64,000 nt of DNA from Amyloporia xantha. Lineage: Eukaryota; Basidiomycota; Agaricomycetes; Polyporales; Adustoporiaceae. Of the stretch, positions 33,230 to 44,293 are shown in pieces. Both the position numbers and the translations under genes were made by a program. Location of the stretch: contig JAYKKR010000012.1 of assembly GCA_036971615.1 (NCBI GenBank), positions 1,178,001 to 1,242,000 on the forward strand, written 5' to 3'. The notes beneath the pieces were generated by a model, which saw only the letters and a program-made list of their open reading frames with translations, was not told where the DNA came from and ran no database searches. Position 1 is the stretch's first letter, and the number at the start of each line of letters is the position of its first letter.

Positions 33230-34655
33230 TCAGAACCATTTTCCTCCCATGAGCTTCCAGATCCTCTCCCTCATCGAGATCCGCATGCGCTCTTCTTCCT
33301 CCATTTCTCGCTGGCGCTCCAGTCGCTTCTCCTCCTCCTTGTTTTCCGGAGTCGCGGTGACTGAAGCTGGTAGCGGTGTCCGCGCGTTCAGCCGGGCTTG
33401 TTGGAGGATCCGATCCCGCCGCGACAGGCTCGCCTTTTGGGTTGTAGCGGTCGACGATGACGTTTCCGGTGTTTCTGCTACCGCAGCAGCGATCTCCGAT
33501 GTCTGTGGAGGATCCGAGAAGTCCGCAGGTGACGTACTTTGCGGAGGAGGTTCACTGGACGGAGCTGGAGACGTAGGCTCAGCACTGCTCTCCTCCTCGG
33601 CCGGCCAATCCACTGCGTCGAGAACGGCCTCGTCGTGCCTGCTTTCTATGTCCTCATACTGGCTTGCTTCGCCATCTTCGCGTGTCTGGTCCCGATCCAG
33701 CGATTCTGTCCTCCCTGCCCCCTTCCGGTTCATAATTTCCCATTTCAACTTTCCCTCCCGCATGTAACGAGTCGCTTCTTCGGGCGCGCCCGCTACCGGA
33801 GGGGCAAACCCGCCCCATGCGTAGAATCCCTCCAGGAACTTCTTGTTGCTCGCGTGGTAGGCCTCATCTCGGTGCGCCAAGACGAACGGCACTTCTGTTC
33901 ATTCGGCGACGAGACGTGCCCCGTCAATATCGCGAAAAAGTTGAGAAATAAAGAAGCGCACTTCCTCGCTCGAGCCGCAAGTCTACTGTCCGAGTCTTCT
34001 TCGTAGAACCCTTGGACAGGTCTCCTTTCAGAGTCACGAGCCCTTCATTTTCTGGTGGGATGTAATCCTGGGGTCGTAAAAGATGTGACAGTTCGTCAAG
34101 GCCTGGGCCGCCCGGGCGTGCGACGTCGACAATGGGTACTTCCGCTTGTACTACGGTCGGCTTGCGCGGAACGCGCTGGATTGCCTCAGGGTCGTGAAAT
34201 ACCACCCAAAAGTAGGGTATATAAATGTGAGGCAGGTCGTAGTCCTGAGATAGAGATGTACGATAATGAGCGTCGTGATTCGCATAGGAAGACATATACG
34301 CATATACGGAACACTCACCCGGCCAAGGTTATACTCGCGAATCCTTCCAAACTTGCGTTCAATAGTTCGGATGATGGCAAAGAATTCTGGCATGGACGAA
34401 ATGCCGTCCCATGGGCGGACGAAGAGCGAATCTTGCAGGGCGGTATCCTTCTTTGACCCCGACGTGGTTTGTGCGCTGCGTGAGCGCGTTCGTTGAGGGG
34501 ATCTCTCCGAGTCGGTCGGGCGGCGAGGACGACGAAGCAGCGTCAGAAACCACCGCTTCGGTCGCTAGAGTTCGTCGAGGACATCTCCGAAGAGCAGAAT
34601 GAGTCAAGCGAGGGCGCAGACATAGACTAGCCAGCTTGAGGTCGGCGTGGAGCAT
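33230..34655 (-). CDS. Conserved hypothetical protein, probable mitochondrial presequence
   Basis: Family not recognised. Four exons are the best reading. Exon 1 from ATG 34655 encodes a basic, hydroxylated N-terminus ending TLATEA, typical of a mitochondrial presequence, with a possible GT donor near 34553. The next exon contains LFVRPWDGISSMPEFFAII and ends GRIREYNLGR at a gtgagt donor. The third has DYDLPHIYIPYFWVVF. The fourth, joined by a phase-1 intron near 33900, has HRDEAYHASNKKFLEGFY, a long Ser/Pro/Glu-rich region, and a charged helix near the end (RLERQREMEEEERMRIS) finishing KLMGGKWF. The exon 1/2 junction is the least certain part: the presequence and the WDG block are in different frames. 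Convergent with glucosidase II. Confidence 0.55.
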
Positions 34656-35178
34656 GTTGCTACACTCGAATGTCAGTCAGACAGTAACAGAGCTGTCCGG
34701 TGCACAGTCTAGCCAGTACGAGATACCGTCCAGCTAAAGAATATTCCTGAAGTTCAGACGAAGTACAGGCCTTCGAGAGAGGCCAGTACGCACCGAACTT
34801 GCAAGACCAGTCCTCAAAGACTTGGGATAAATTAGACGCGGTAGAGCTGGCATAAGCGCCGACAAAGTATCCGTGACCGTTACAATGTGTGATACGTGTG
34901 ACAGATGTGATGTGAGTACGAAGTTCGACAGCGTGACAAGTTTGGCTACACGACTCGGATAAAGAAGCCTTCGTACTTTCGAGCTAATATTCAGGAAACT
35001 ACTTCATGCATATGCAAGGAGCCACTGCAGAGCTGCAGAGCATAGATAAAGAGAGTGGGTACAATCCACAGTTCCAATTTCTTGCATTTAGTTCCGACAC
35101 AGAATTGGCAGTCTCAATACTCTCATTGGACCGGAGGCTCTTGCCATTGAAAAACACAAACCAATCCGTCCTTTGCTA
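34656..35178. other. Divergent promoter region
   Basis: 523 bp between two genes both predicted to encode mitochondrial proteins. Contains a gtgtgat/gtgtgac-rich stretch near 34885-34915; no ORF of note. Confidence 0.4.
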
Positions 35179-35939
35179 ATGGCTGATTTCCAGCAACATC
35201 GGCCTCACTTTCTGATGGTCTCTGGTCTCCGCCGAAGGCAGTACTCTACGGTTCAACCATCCCCAACCCCCAACTCCCGCTTTGCACCGTACAGACAGGC
35301 TCTGAATGCGCTCGCTGTGCGCACTCGCACACCATTACCCTCGCTTGTCTTCTCGTTTGCAGTGCTTCATGAACTTACTGCCGTCGTCCCGCTGGTGGGC
35401 TTCTTCTACGCTGCGCGAGCCCTGAACCTCGGGAACAGGTTCACCAATCTAATACCTGCCAGGGTGAGCAAGGACGATGCCGAACCGTCTTCACGTGAAG
35501 AAGGGTGGATAGCTGGACAGGCTCGCGATTGGTGGAAGGACGGGATGTTGTGGGCTGAGCGTGTGGGCAAGCGGTATGGGATGTTTGGATTCGAGAAGGG
35601 CGAAGGACGACCGTCTAGCATAATTGCCGCACGGAACAGCGACAAGGATGCATGGGAGCCTTGGCTACCGGACAGATTTGAAGGAGACCTGGTAAACGCT
35701 GTGGTTGCGTACTGTCTCACCAAGGTGTGTCGGATGTCTTACATCCGTTTTCTCTGTTAGGTTCCTTGACGTTCAGATCGCCGAACGTCTTCTATGGCCG
35801 ATGGACTGACTTCTGTTTTATCTAGGCTCTCCTACCTGTTCGTATAGGGGTGTCCTTGTATCTCTCGCCTGTGTTTTCGCGACGCGTGATTGAACCTGGT
35901 CGCCTTGCAGTTGTGCGCGCTTTTCGTCAACGTTCTTGA
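35179..35939 (+). CDS. FAM210/DUF1279-like mitochondrial membrane protein
   Basis: Two exons, 35179-35724 and 35826-35939, about 219 aa. The N-terminus (MVSGLRRRQYSTVQPS, if the inner ATG at 35215 is used) looks like a mitochondrial targeting sequence. The domain is recognised by SLVFSFAVLHELTAVVPL, GFFYAARAL, the segment WLPDRFEGDLVNAVVAYCLTKALLPVRIG (here split by the intron at CLTK/ALLP) and YLSPVFSRRVIEP. FAM210 proteins are mitochondrial membrane proteins; the yeast relative is Nat2. Molecular role unknown. The in-frame ATG at 35179 is used as start, and 35215 is an equally good choice. Confidence 0.75.
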
Positions 35940-36255
35940 ATATCCTTGCTATTGTAACACAGCCGATTGCTATTATCTATCATAATGAGATCTCTGTACA
36001 TCAAATACTTCAAAGCAATAACTTATTGAGCTGCCAAAGATGTAGGTTCTTCCCATAGCACTTCAACGCGCCATCGGTTTCAAGTCAGAAGATGCGGTAA
36101 GAAAATGATGCATATTCATAGAAATGGATTACATATTGACATATTTGTTTGTAAAGTCCTTTCAGTTCAATATACTTGGAGCCAGGATACTTTCGCCCCC
36201 GAAAGTGCGGCTTGCGATATGCGTTTGGCATTATACCGTCCTTAGATGAAACTCT
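35940..36255. other. Intergenic, 3' region of two convergent genes
   Basis: 316 bp, AT-rich; nothing recognised. Confidence 0.4.
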
Positions 36256-36947
36256 TCAAGACCTGAAGCCTAAGGTGAGTTTGTTCTTCAATCGTTCGAC
36301 AGGCGACTGTTTTTCATCCGTCTTTTGCTTCGTGGGCCACACGGAGGTGCTGATATACATTGCATGGCGCCAACTAGGGTCACGTCTCTTATAGGCCTGC
36401 ACTGGTTGCCGGGGGCGGAGCACATTTCGAGATTTCATGTCTGGCGCGGTCAGTCCAACGGTCCTTTCTTGGGTATCATCCTTCCTAGGAACGGGCCTTC
36501 GCGGAATTTTTACCATCACGCACTCAGAATCAGAAAAACGCGTGCTGCTCGCATCGGTGTCGGCTTCAGCATTGCTGGAATCGACATCGACGCTGACCCA
36601 GCTCCTACGGTCGTCACCGTCGTCCAAGCCGATCATCGAGAGACTGGCCACGACGTCGTCCATGCTCGACGTCGTTTGATCAAAGTTGAGTGTTAAACGA
36701 GTGTGCTTTGGTGCGGAATGAGCGTGGTGTTCCTCATCCGAGGCCTCGCCGACGAGACTAGCGTTGTCGTCGGAGAAGCTTTCGTCGTCGTCTGCGACGG
36801 ACTCACGTTCACCCTCCGCCTTGTTGAGCTCCTTGTGGTCCTTAGCGACCACCGGGTGCTCGGGCTGCGTGATCTGTCATTCCATCGTCGTCAGCGCGGA
36901 CGAGACGTCGCGGTGGGATGACAAACCTCCTGCAGCGCGAGGCGCAT
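36256..36947 (-). CDS. Hypothetical acidic protein
   Basis: Not recognised. Two exons: ATG 36947 to 36927, encoding MRLALQE, then a 53-bp GT-AG intron and 36873-36256, giving about 212 aa. The join reads MRLALQEITQPEHPVVAKDH. The product is hydrophilic with a strongly acidic, Ser-rich first half (DDESFSDDNAS, DDGDDRRSW) and a basic C-terminus ending KNKLTLGFRS. No transmembrane segment or known domain. The frame is open upstream of the ATG and looks partly coding (PLDCGHTCNSVAGFLPLE), so the first exon may be longer. Confidence 0.45.
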
Positions 36948-38163
36948 TTCCAGCGGGAGGAAGCCCGCGACGGAATTGCAGGTGTGACCACAATCGAGGG
37001 GAGCATAGTCGTGTCCAGAGCACGGCGTAGAGCGAAAGAGAGCAAAGGTGCGGGAACGAGTGAGCTAATGAGTGAGCTAGCTGGAGGTGCTACTGGGCTG
37101 AAGAGAACAAGCCATCTCCTGCATGCCTTTTATATGCGGCCAATGTGGCTATGACCTTGTCTCTTACCTACGAGGCCACACTACAGATAGCAACGCCCGC
37201 ACAGTGCACTATTACGCGACATGAGCCTCGATGCAGTCACGTGGTGGTCTTTCTACCCCGGACGAGTGGCTGCTCAGTGGCTACGGAAAACCATGATGTG
37301 GTCCAGTGCATTATCTCTTACACAATTTTAGGCTCCCGAGAAAAGGGGGCATTGGGTTCCTCTCGGATCTGAACGACTAAAGCCCGATTTTAAGTCGACG
37401 GCGAAAATAAGCGTTAGGGCACCGGCGACGAAGAGGACACAGTCAAGCCACACCGGTGAGTCCCCTACATCTTGGTCCGATCTACTAGACTCCGTTGGCA
37501 ATGTTTTGGGAATTGAAACTGCTATCATTATCACAGATCAAGCTACATGCTTTCTCGATGTCTATTTAGCGACAAGACGGTGCTAATTTCAGAGGCAAAT
37601 ATTAATATGAAGGATTAAGGGCGACCTCAACGTAAGCACACGGTCTGAAATACCGAAGCATGATTGAACCTTACAATCTGTGTCTAGGGTAAATTGCATA
37701 CATCGCCATTGTATATGGGTCGATGGACAACATCAGCAGATCCACCCTATGGCCGTGGGCGTTGTTATAGCCGTACCATCATCATGTATTTTCTAATGGC
37801 CAGGGACCTTCGTCCTCTTAGCTTTGATTCGCAGTTTCACATCATCACGTCGTGTTTGAGCACTTGCAGCCGGTGCTATCACACAGAGGTTTTAGGATGT
37901 CTTGCTGACGCATATCGTAGACCAGCAGGATGAGACCGCTCGATCGCTGTTCAAGAAACGACATAGTTCATTGATGGGAAGGCAATTGATTATGCACTCG
38001 GTTAGACGGTGTGTCTGTGGCATTGTTGTAGGAGTCGAGTGTCGAAATTGGCGGCAGTTTCTCCGCAATATACTGGTACTTTATGTTTTCGTGCTTATAG
38101 CATCTGCAGTAAGCAGCAATTTCAATTTAGCCACTTATTCCTGAGGTGTTTCGGCAAGATAGC
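36948..38163. other. Intergenic region upstream of CHL1
   Basis: 1.2 kb, AT-rich towards the right, only short frames. Ends at the target duplication of a LINE stub. Confidence 0.45.
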
Positions 38164-38178
38164 GAGATGTGGCCATGG
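38164..38178. repeat. 5' target-site duplication of LINE stub
   Basis: gagatgtggccatgg, repeated exactly at 38384-38398. Confidence 0.9.
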
Positions 38179-38383
38179 GTTCCCCTTGAGTACGCTCCGG
38201 GGACCGGCCTTAAGGGGACGGTTATGGTATGGTGTTAAGGTAGGGCGGCTTCGCCGCCCCAGGTTGCAGACCGATTTGGAAAGCGACCACAGTAGGGCGC
38301 GGAGCCCACATTATCTAATTGTCCGGCACTCTGCATGTACTTAAAAGTATGGAGTATAAATTCGTAGAATTTAAAAAAAAAAA
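38179..38383 (+). mobile_element. 5'-truncated LINE stub, same family as LINE B
   Basis: 205 bp matching the last part of LINE B (26672-26878) almost base for base, including the gggcggcttcgccgccc hairpin, the tatggagtataaattc stretch and the terminal A-tract. Flanked by a 15-bp perfect target duplication. Only 3' UTR remains, typical of early termination during target-primed reverse transcription. Scattered substitutions relative to LINE B show it is a separate insertion. Confidence 0.92.
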
Positions 38384-38398
38384 GAGATGTGGCCATGG
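38384..38398. repeat. 3' target-site duplication of LINE stub
   Basis: Second copy of gagatgtggccatgg, about 144 bp before the CHL1 start. It contains an ATG, so the insertion duplicated that ATG. Confidence 0.9.
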
Positions 38399-38541
38399 AC
38401 GAGGACATGAATCACGATCACGTGTCTGTGACGGGGCGTGTTAGAATCCGCCGCACGCGTCGTGTTGCTCAACCATTACATCAATCCGATTGTTCACCTT
38501 ATGCCCTACCTAACCCTGGTTTCCTACATTATAACTGCAAC

Positions 38542-41500
38542 ATGACACTAAGGCTTTCTACACCAGTTGCATTTCCTGCATTTCCCTTTCAGCCTTACGA
38601 CATCCAGCTCGATCTTATGCGCCACCTTTATGGTAGCGTGGAGGATCGCAAGATCACCATAGTGGAGAGTCCAACAGGCACTGTAAGTGTTTTACAAATT
38701 CTGAACGTCTGTGAGGGAATTTATTAGTATCTTTAGGGCAAGACTCTCAGTCTATTATGTGCATCCTTGACTTGGCTCAGGGATGAACAGGACCGCGCGC
38801 GCAAAGGCAACTTCGACGAATTGCAGGGCGGCCACGATGGTAAGAGGACAGATGTTTTCCTGACGTATACGAATTGCCCTGATGTGCTTTGATCTCATTA
38901 TTATCAGGCCCGGACTGGGTGCTAGCGCAAACGCTCGATCGCCGGCGGCGCGAACTTGAAGCCGAAGACCGCGAATATGCTGAACGTCTTGCGAAAGCGC
39001 GCAAGAAAGAGGCCGAAATGAAGAAGCTAGCCAATGCGCGAGTACGCAAGAGACAGGTGAGGATCTCGATTGCTCCACCTTCGCGTTCAATTTGATATAT
39101 AAATATTTATATCTTGTAGAAAGTCACTGCGAAAGATGAATCAAAAGACGAAGACGACGAAAGCGCCTTCCTCCCTGATGATGACACTGCAACTGAAGGC
39201 ATGGATGAGCAAAGTAACATCTCCCCTGCCGTTCGTGCTCTCATGAACAGGTGAATTTTCGGTCCGCAAAGGTAACTGCGCCATTAGCCTCAAACTCAAT
39301 GTTACATACATTTTATCAGGTTGAAACAAGGCCTGAATCCTTCAAGTTCAAAATCAGACACTGAACAAGAGCCTGTCTGTACCAAAATCTATTACGCCTC
39401 GCGGACTCATTCGCAACTAGCTCAGGTTCTGCATGAGTTGCGTAAACTCAGGATTACCCTGGACGTTTCGATACCCTCCTTACCCTCAGATTCGACAACG
39501 TCCCATTCTCTTAATGGCAAGCGCCCGTTATCAGAAATTGACGAGAATGCAGATATGGATGACAGCAGAGATTGTGGCACTCGAGCAGTATCTCTGGGAT
39601 CGAGGAAGCAGTTATGCATCAATGAAGATCTGCGCAGCCATACAGGAGATCTGGATGAAGCATGCCGTCAGATGCTGAGCGGTGAGTGCTGCTTCATTGG
39701 TAGCGAAGCTTTGAGCGAAAGTAGTGAGTGGCCTTCACTGACTCTGCGTGTTCTCTAGAGAAGGGAGACAAACGCTGCTCGTATCTCCCTCCACCTGACG
39801 ATGACATGCGCATGCTCGACTTGCGTGATCAGATTCTTGTAAGTCATGTGCCTGGCTTGCGTTCTGGTGTTAATTATTTGCGGCATATTCGCTATGATTC
39901 GTTGGCTTCCTGCAAGGCGTCGCCAAAAGACATTGAAGATCTTGTCGTCGCTGGACAAAATGCGGACACATGTCCTTATTTTGGTTCTCGACGTGCCATT
40001 CGACAAGCACAGGTGAGCTCGGTATGAGTGTCAACATGTGGATTCACATACTCACAATCCTTCGATACGGCCGAAATTGTGACAGCTAGTACTGTTACCA
40101 TACAACCTGCTGCTACAAAAAACAGCCCGGGACGCTCTTGGCATCGATCTCACAGACCAAGTAGTGATCATTGACGAAGCACACAGTAAATATAGATTCT
40201 GTGTGGCTACAGCGGGTCACTGATTGCTGTCATGTGCAGATTTGATTAGCACGCTCCTATCTCTTTCCACCACTCGGTTACCACTTCGAACGCTTTCGAC
40301 AGCACGTCAACAACTATCTGTCTATCTTACCCGATTTCGCACACGGTTGGCGACCGCGCATGCCTTGCATCTCACGCGCTTGACTGGCTTGTTGGATGCC
40401 TTACACCGGTATTGTGAAGAGTGGCGAGAACAACAGCATGACAGTAATGCGATGCACCGGCAAACGGATAGTGAACGTGTACAAAGATTCAAGGGCGAAA
40501 CACAGAAAACTCGAGGTACAGGCGTGGAGGTCATGACACCTGGGGAGCTTCTCCGGAGACTCGGCCGGAAGACAGAAGGTGTGAACCTGCTGGAGATCGA
40601 GGCCTACCTACGCAGCAGTAAGGTGCGTATCACCCTATAATCTAGTGGTCACGCTTGACAGGCGTATCTTCTAGATAGCGCGGAAAATATCTGGATATTC
40701 GGTGACGGCGTTGGAAAAAGCTGCTGGTCAAGGTTCGTGAAATGTGAATCGCATCTCCTGTGATGCGCCTCAATTTAGCTTCCATGCATTCCGCTGTGTA
40801 GACCCTATCAAGTTATCGAAGGTCGCGCGACTTGCGAAAACCACGCCTCCTCTACACCTTGTAGAAAGCTTCATAACTGCTCTAACCGCTTCCAATGACG
40901 GTGAGTTACTTTGATACATGCCAATATAGACATTTCATTTGAGCTTGACCGGGATGCAGACGGGCGTGTATCGTTTTCCATAGTAGATAACCAGGCAGAA
41001 ATAAAGTACCAACAGTTGAATCCATCCACACACTTTCGGGAAGTTATCGATGCGGCTAGGTCAGTCATACTGGCGGGTGGTACCATGTCGCCGGTCAGTG
41101 TGGCGTTCCTTTTCTGATTTACATCGACTCAAGTCAGTACCATTGTGGAGGCCAGATTTCGGATGTTGTTAACCAGCTCTTTGCCGGTATATCAGACGAT
41201 CGACTTTCGACATTTTCTTGCGGGCATATCATTCCACCATCAAGTTTACAAACCCTTGTGCTGAAGAAGGGGCCTAGAGGCAGTGACCTACAATTTAAAT
41301 ACGAGCAGCGGAGTGATCAAGCCATTGTGCGTACCAAAATATGTACCTTTACCACATACGACGCGTATGACTCACCTGTCTGATGTGGACAGATTGCGGA
41401 ACTGGGTCAGATTTTGCTGAATTTTGCCAGTGTAGTGCCGGGTGGGATGGTCGTATTCCTTCCATCCTATAGCTTTCTTGACGTAGTCAAGACTGCGTGG

Positions 41501-42203
41501 ACAAGGAGCGGCATGATAGAGAAGCTGCAGCACAAGAAACAAGTGGGCCACACGAGCATTTCACAAATGAAAGCAAGTCTGACTGTTCCATATACACAGA
41601 TCTTTTCAGAGCCTCAAGAAAGCGCTCAGGTAGAAGTTGTTCTGCGGGAATATGCTGCCGTGATCAATGACACAAGTAAGAAGGGAGCTCTGATGTTCGC
41701 AGTGATCGGTGCAAAGCTCTCCGAGGGTTTGAACTTCACAGACGAGCTAGCACGCGCTGTGGTTATCATCGGCCTGCCTTTCGCCAACTTGGCGTCCCCC
41801 GAATTGCGTGAACGCATGAACTACGTCAATAGCCTCGAAGCACGGCGCCTTGCGGAACTAGGTGCCCAGAACGAAAATGTGAGCGGCACAAAGAGCGCAG
41901 GTACCGAGTTATATGAAAACATGTGTATGAACGCTGTTAATCAAAGCATTGGTGAGTGGTGACCTGATCTTTATCGGATCATGCGGAAGACCGTAACTTT
42001 CCCGTGTTCTGTGTGTTTCAGGACGCGCTATCCGACATCGAGGCGATTGGGCATCTTTGATACTTATTGACGGCCGGTATGCCTCTGCGCGCATTCGTCA
42101 TAAATTGCCGAAGTGGATCGGCCAGAATACAACGATCACGGAGGGTTTTGGGCAGGCAATGAAGGAGATTGGGAGGTTCTATCGAGAGAGGAGAGCCGCA
42201 TAA
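38542..42203 (+). CDS. CHL1: CHL1/DDX11-type iron-sulphur DNA helicase
   Basis: Superfamily 2, XPD-like 5'-3' DNA helicase acting in sister-chromatid cohesion and genome stability in the nucleus. Fifteen exons (38542-38682, 38737-38839, 38908-39056, 39120-39250, 39320-39681, 39759-39838, 39917-40012, 40086-40185, 40240-40622, 40675-40736, 40779-40900, 40960-41093, 41156-41326, 41393-41951, 42022-42203) give 924 aa. Walker A SPTGTGKT is split by intron 1. Cysteines in KQLC, EACRQ, KRCSY and DTCPYFG fit the 4Fe-4S ligands. Motif II is VIIDEAHN. Later motifs include [26 protein letters not shown] and the conserved end [16 protein letters not shown] start at ATG 38542 ([20 protein letters not shown]); an in-frame ATG at 38395 would add 49 atypical residues. 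Confidence 0.9.
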
Positions 42204-44293
42204 TGTGGACGCTTTCGTAGCACTTCTTATTGTACCTGTCTTGCAGTCAGCTGCCCTCGTATCTATGTTATGCATCTTCGGATCAAGCGCAGCCCGCTAG
42301 TATGGGAAGACGCAATGCAATGAAGGCACTCTGATAACTCCTTCGATATCATACAACATTTAAATCTCATGTGAACGAATCATCGATATCTGTGGCACTA
42401 TACTCATGAGTGGGGGTACTTAAGTATCATACAAGGAACCTACACATAATCATGTCATACATAATAGAACATAAGTAAAAAGGAAAGCTACCAAGACCTC
42501 AATTCGACTCTGAAGCAGGCATATCTCAGGCGTGTAAATGGTCCACAGAGCTCTGAGATGAAGAATATCAATATTGTCGACCAGATTCACGCTCAATATC
42601 CTGCCACCCTCTGCGCTCGCAAGAGGGACAAATGCCCCTGAAGAGATTCTGAATCCTCTGCTCTTCTCGATACACCTGTACGAACACTTTAATAAGCTAT
42701 TTATGCACATTGTCATACGCACCCTAGGACAACCGCAGTTACGTGCTGTGTGACTGTGCGATTTGCTGAGGGCACATCGAGATGACCCACAATCAGTCTT
42801 GACCCCAGTCTCGTACAGTTTGACATAGTGCTAGCCCGCGGCAAAAGTGTTAGAGCATGATCACTATGGCGGAAATTTGCCTGGTAATGACCTGACAACC
42901 TCGATATTGGTCTCCGACGCTGCGAGTTTGACATTAGTTCAATTCGAACTCAGATAACATGTGTAGAGAGAATTTACCACTCCTTCGTACACATAATAGT
43001 GTGTTAAAGCTTTGCTATGTCGAAGTGGAAGTGAGAAAGGGCCTTTATGCCTGACTAGAGTGAAAAGGATGAGAGATATTCTGCCTGAGACTACCCATGT
43101 TCTACAATGGCCGTTATATAGGATCCTGAAATTAAAAATGGGAGATTGGCTACAACGACCAGTGAGCCACAATCAAGCTGCCTGCACGCATCTCGAGGCG
43201 CTTCGTTGTACCTAAGAGCGTCAAACCTTCGCAGTCCGCAAAGCCGTGAGAGGCATGGGCCGTGTGACTCAATACAAAAGATCCGGACCTCCGATGACGG
43301 AGTTATCAGGTAATGGCGGGTCCTGAAGTGGTGGCGATCAGTGAACACGTATGGAAGATTAAATCAATACAGTGACTCAGAATGAAGCAGCCGGCGGCTT
43401 GAGCTGCTTATAGAGCATGCACGTTCATCTGCCGCGCAACTCGAGGGGAGCCCTGATCATACTGGCTCCATCGAGGCCAGAACACCAGAGCGGGAGACAT
43501 TTGCATCTCCTTTCCAACAGAGGCGGTACAGACAGCACGCCGCAACTTCTCCGACGGTGTATCAGCATCCCTCCGACGTGGTCCAGGCGGAAGGTGTCGA
43601 GGTCTTGACTTTGCAATGGTCCATGGACTGCAATCTGCAATAATCGCCAACAGCTGCGCAACCTTCCCTTGTATGGGCGGTTAACACCTGTCTCACATCG
43701 AGAATTGCGGTCTGGTGCTGTGCGCTAGATAAAATTGAAATAAGTTTACTAATCGGCATCCAGATTTCAATAGCTCTTGGGGCCACTTCCACACTGGAGG
43801 GTCGAGGGACTGAGGTCCGCCATTCTGTTCTGAGCTTACTGTTGAATGGTACTTTCGATCGACTGTCAATACGGATATCAGCGCAAGGGTCAGTTAGGTT
43901 TGATCACTGGAGAAATCAAACCCAGCGAAGCGCATCGGCAACCTGAGCTCGACACCGGAGATGCGCAGATTGATTCCGATGCACACGCGGTAGACGGCAG
44001 TAAGAAGTCTTTCCGTATACAAATGTCATAGGAATACAAACAGAAAGCCTTTCGGCCCCAAGGAGTAGTCGCGATCCCTCGGGAAAGCCCCATTTTCACG
44101 ATGGACCATGAAGTGGGAGAACACGCGCTTTCCTCGAGATGGTCCAGAAGTACCAGATCACACGTGGGCATCGAAGTGTACACCAGGCTTACAGCATGAC
44201 CACAGCGCATCTTACGGATTAAAGCAAGACCTGTTGTCGTGTATCAGTGAGAGATACGAACACATGCACTGTAGACTTCTCACACTACTCCCT
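42204..44293. other. Intergenic, no confident gene
   Basis: 2.1 kb. Several open stretches on the minus strand between 43408 and 44210 show no known domain and no convincing splice chain. No repeats with recognisable ends were found. Confidence 0.4.

Noticed and set aside
38395..38541. CHL1 start at the ATG in the LINE stub's target duplication
   Set aside because: It would add 49 residues with no family resemblance, whereas ATG 38542 gives the usual N-terminus; kept as an alternative.
39839..39916. In-frame open extension between two CHL1 exons
   Set aside because: 78 nt, divisible by three, but it starts gtaagt and ends aag with the family sequence DQILA...DIEDL continuous only when it is removed; treated as an intron.
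43408..44210. Cluster of minus-strand frames downstream of the dehydrogenase gene
   Set aside because: No motif recognised and no consistent splice chain; could be decayed sequence.
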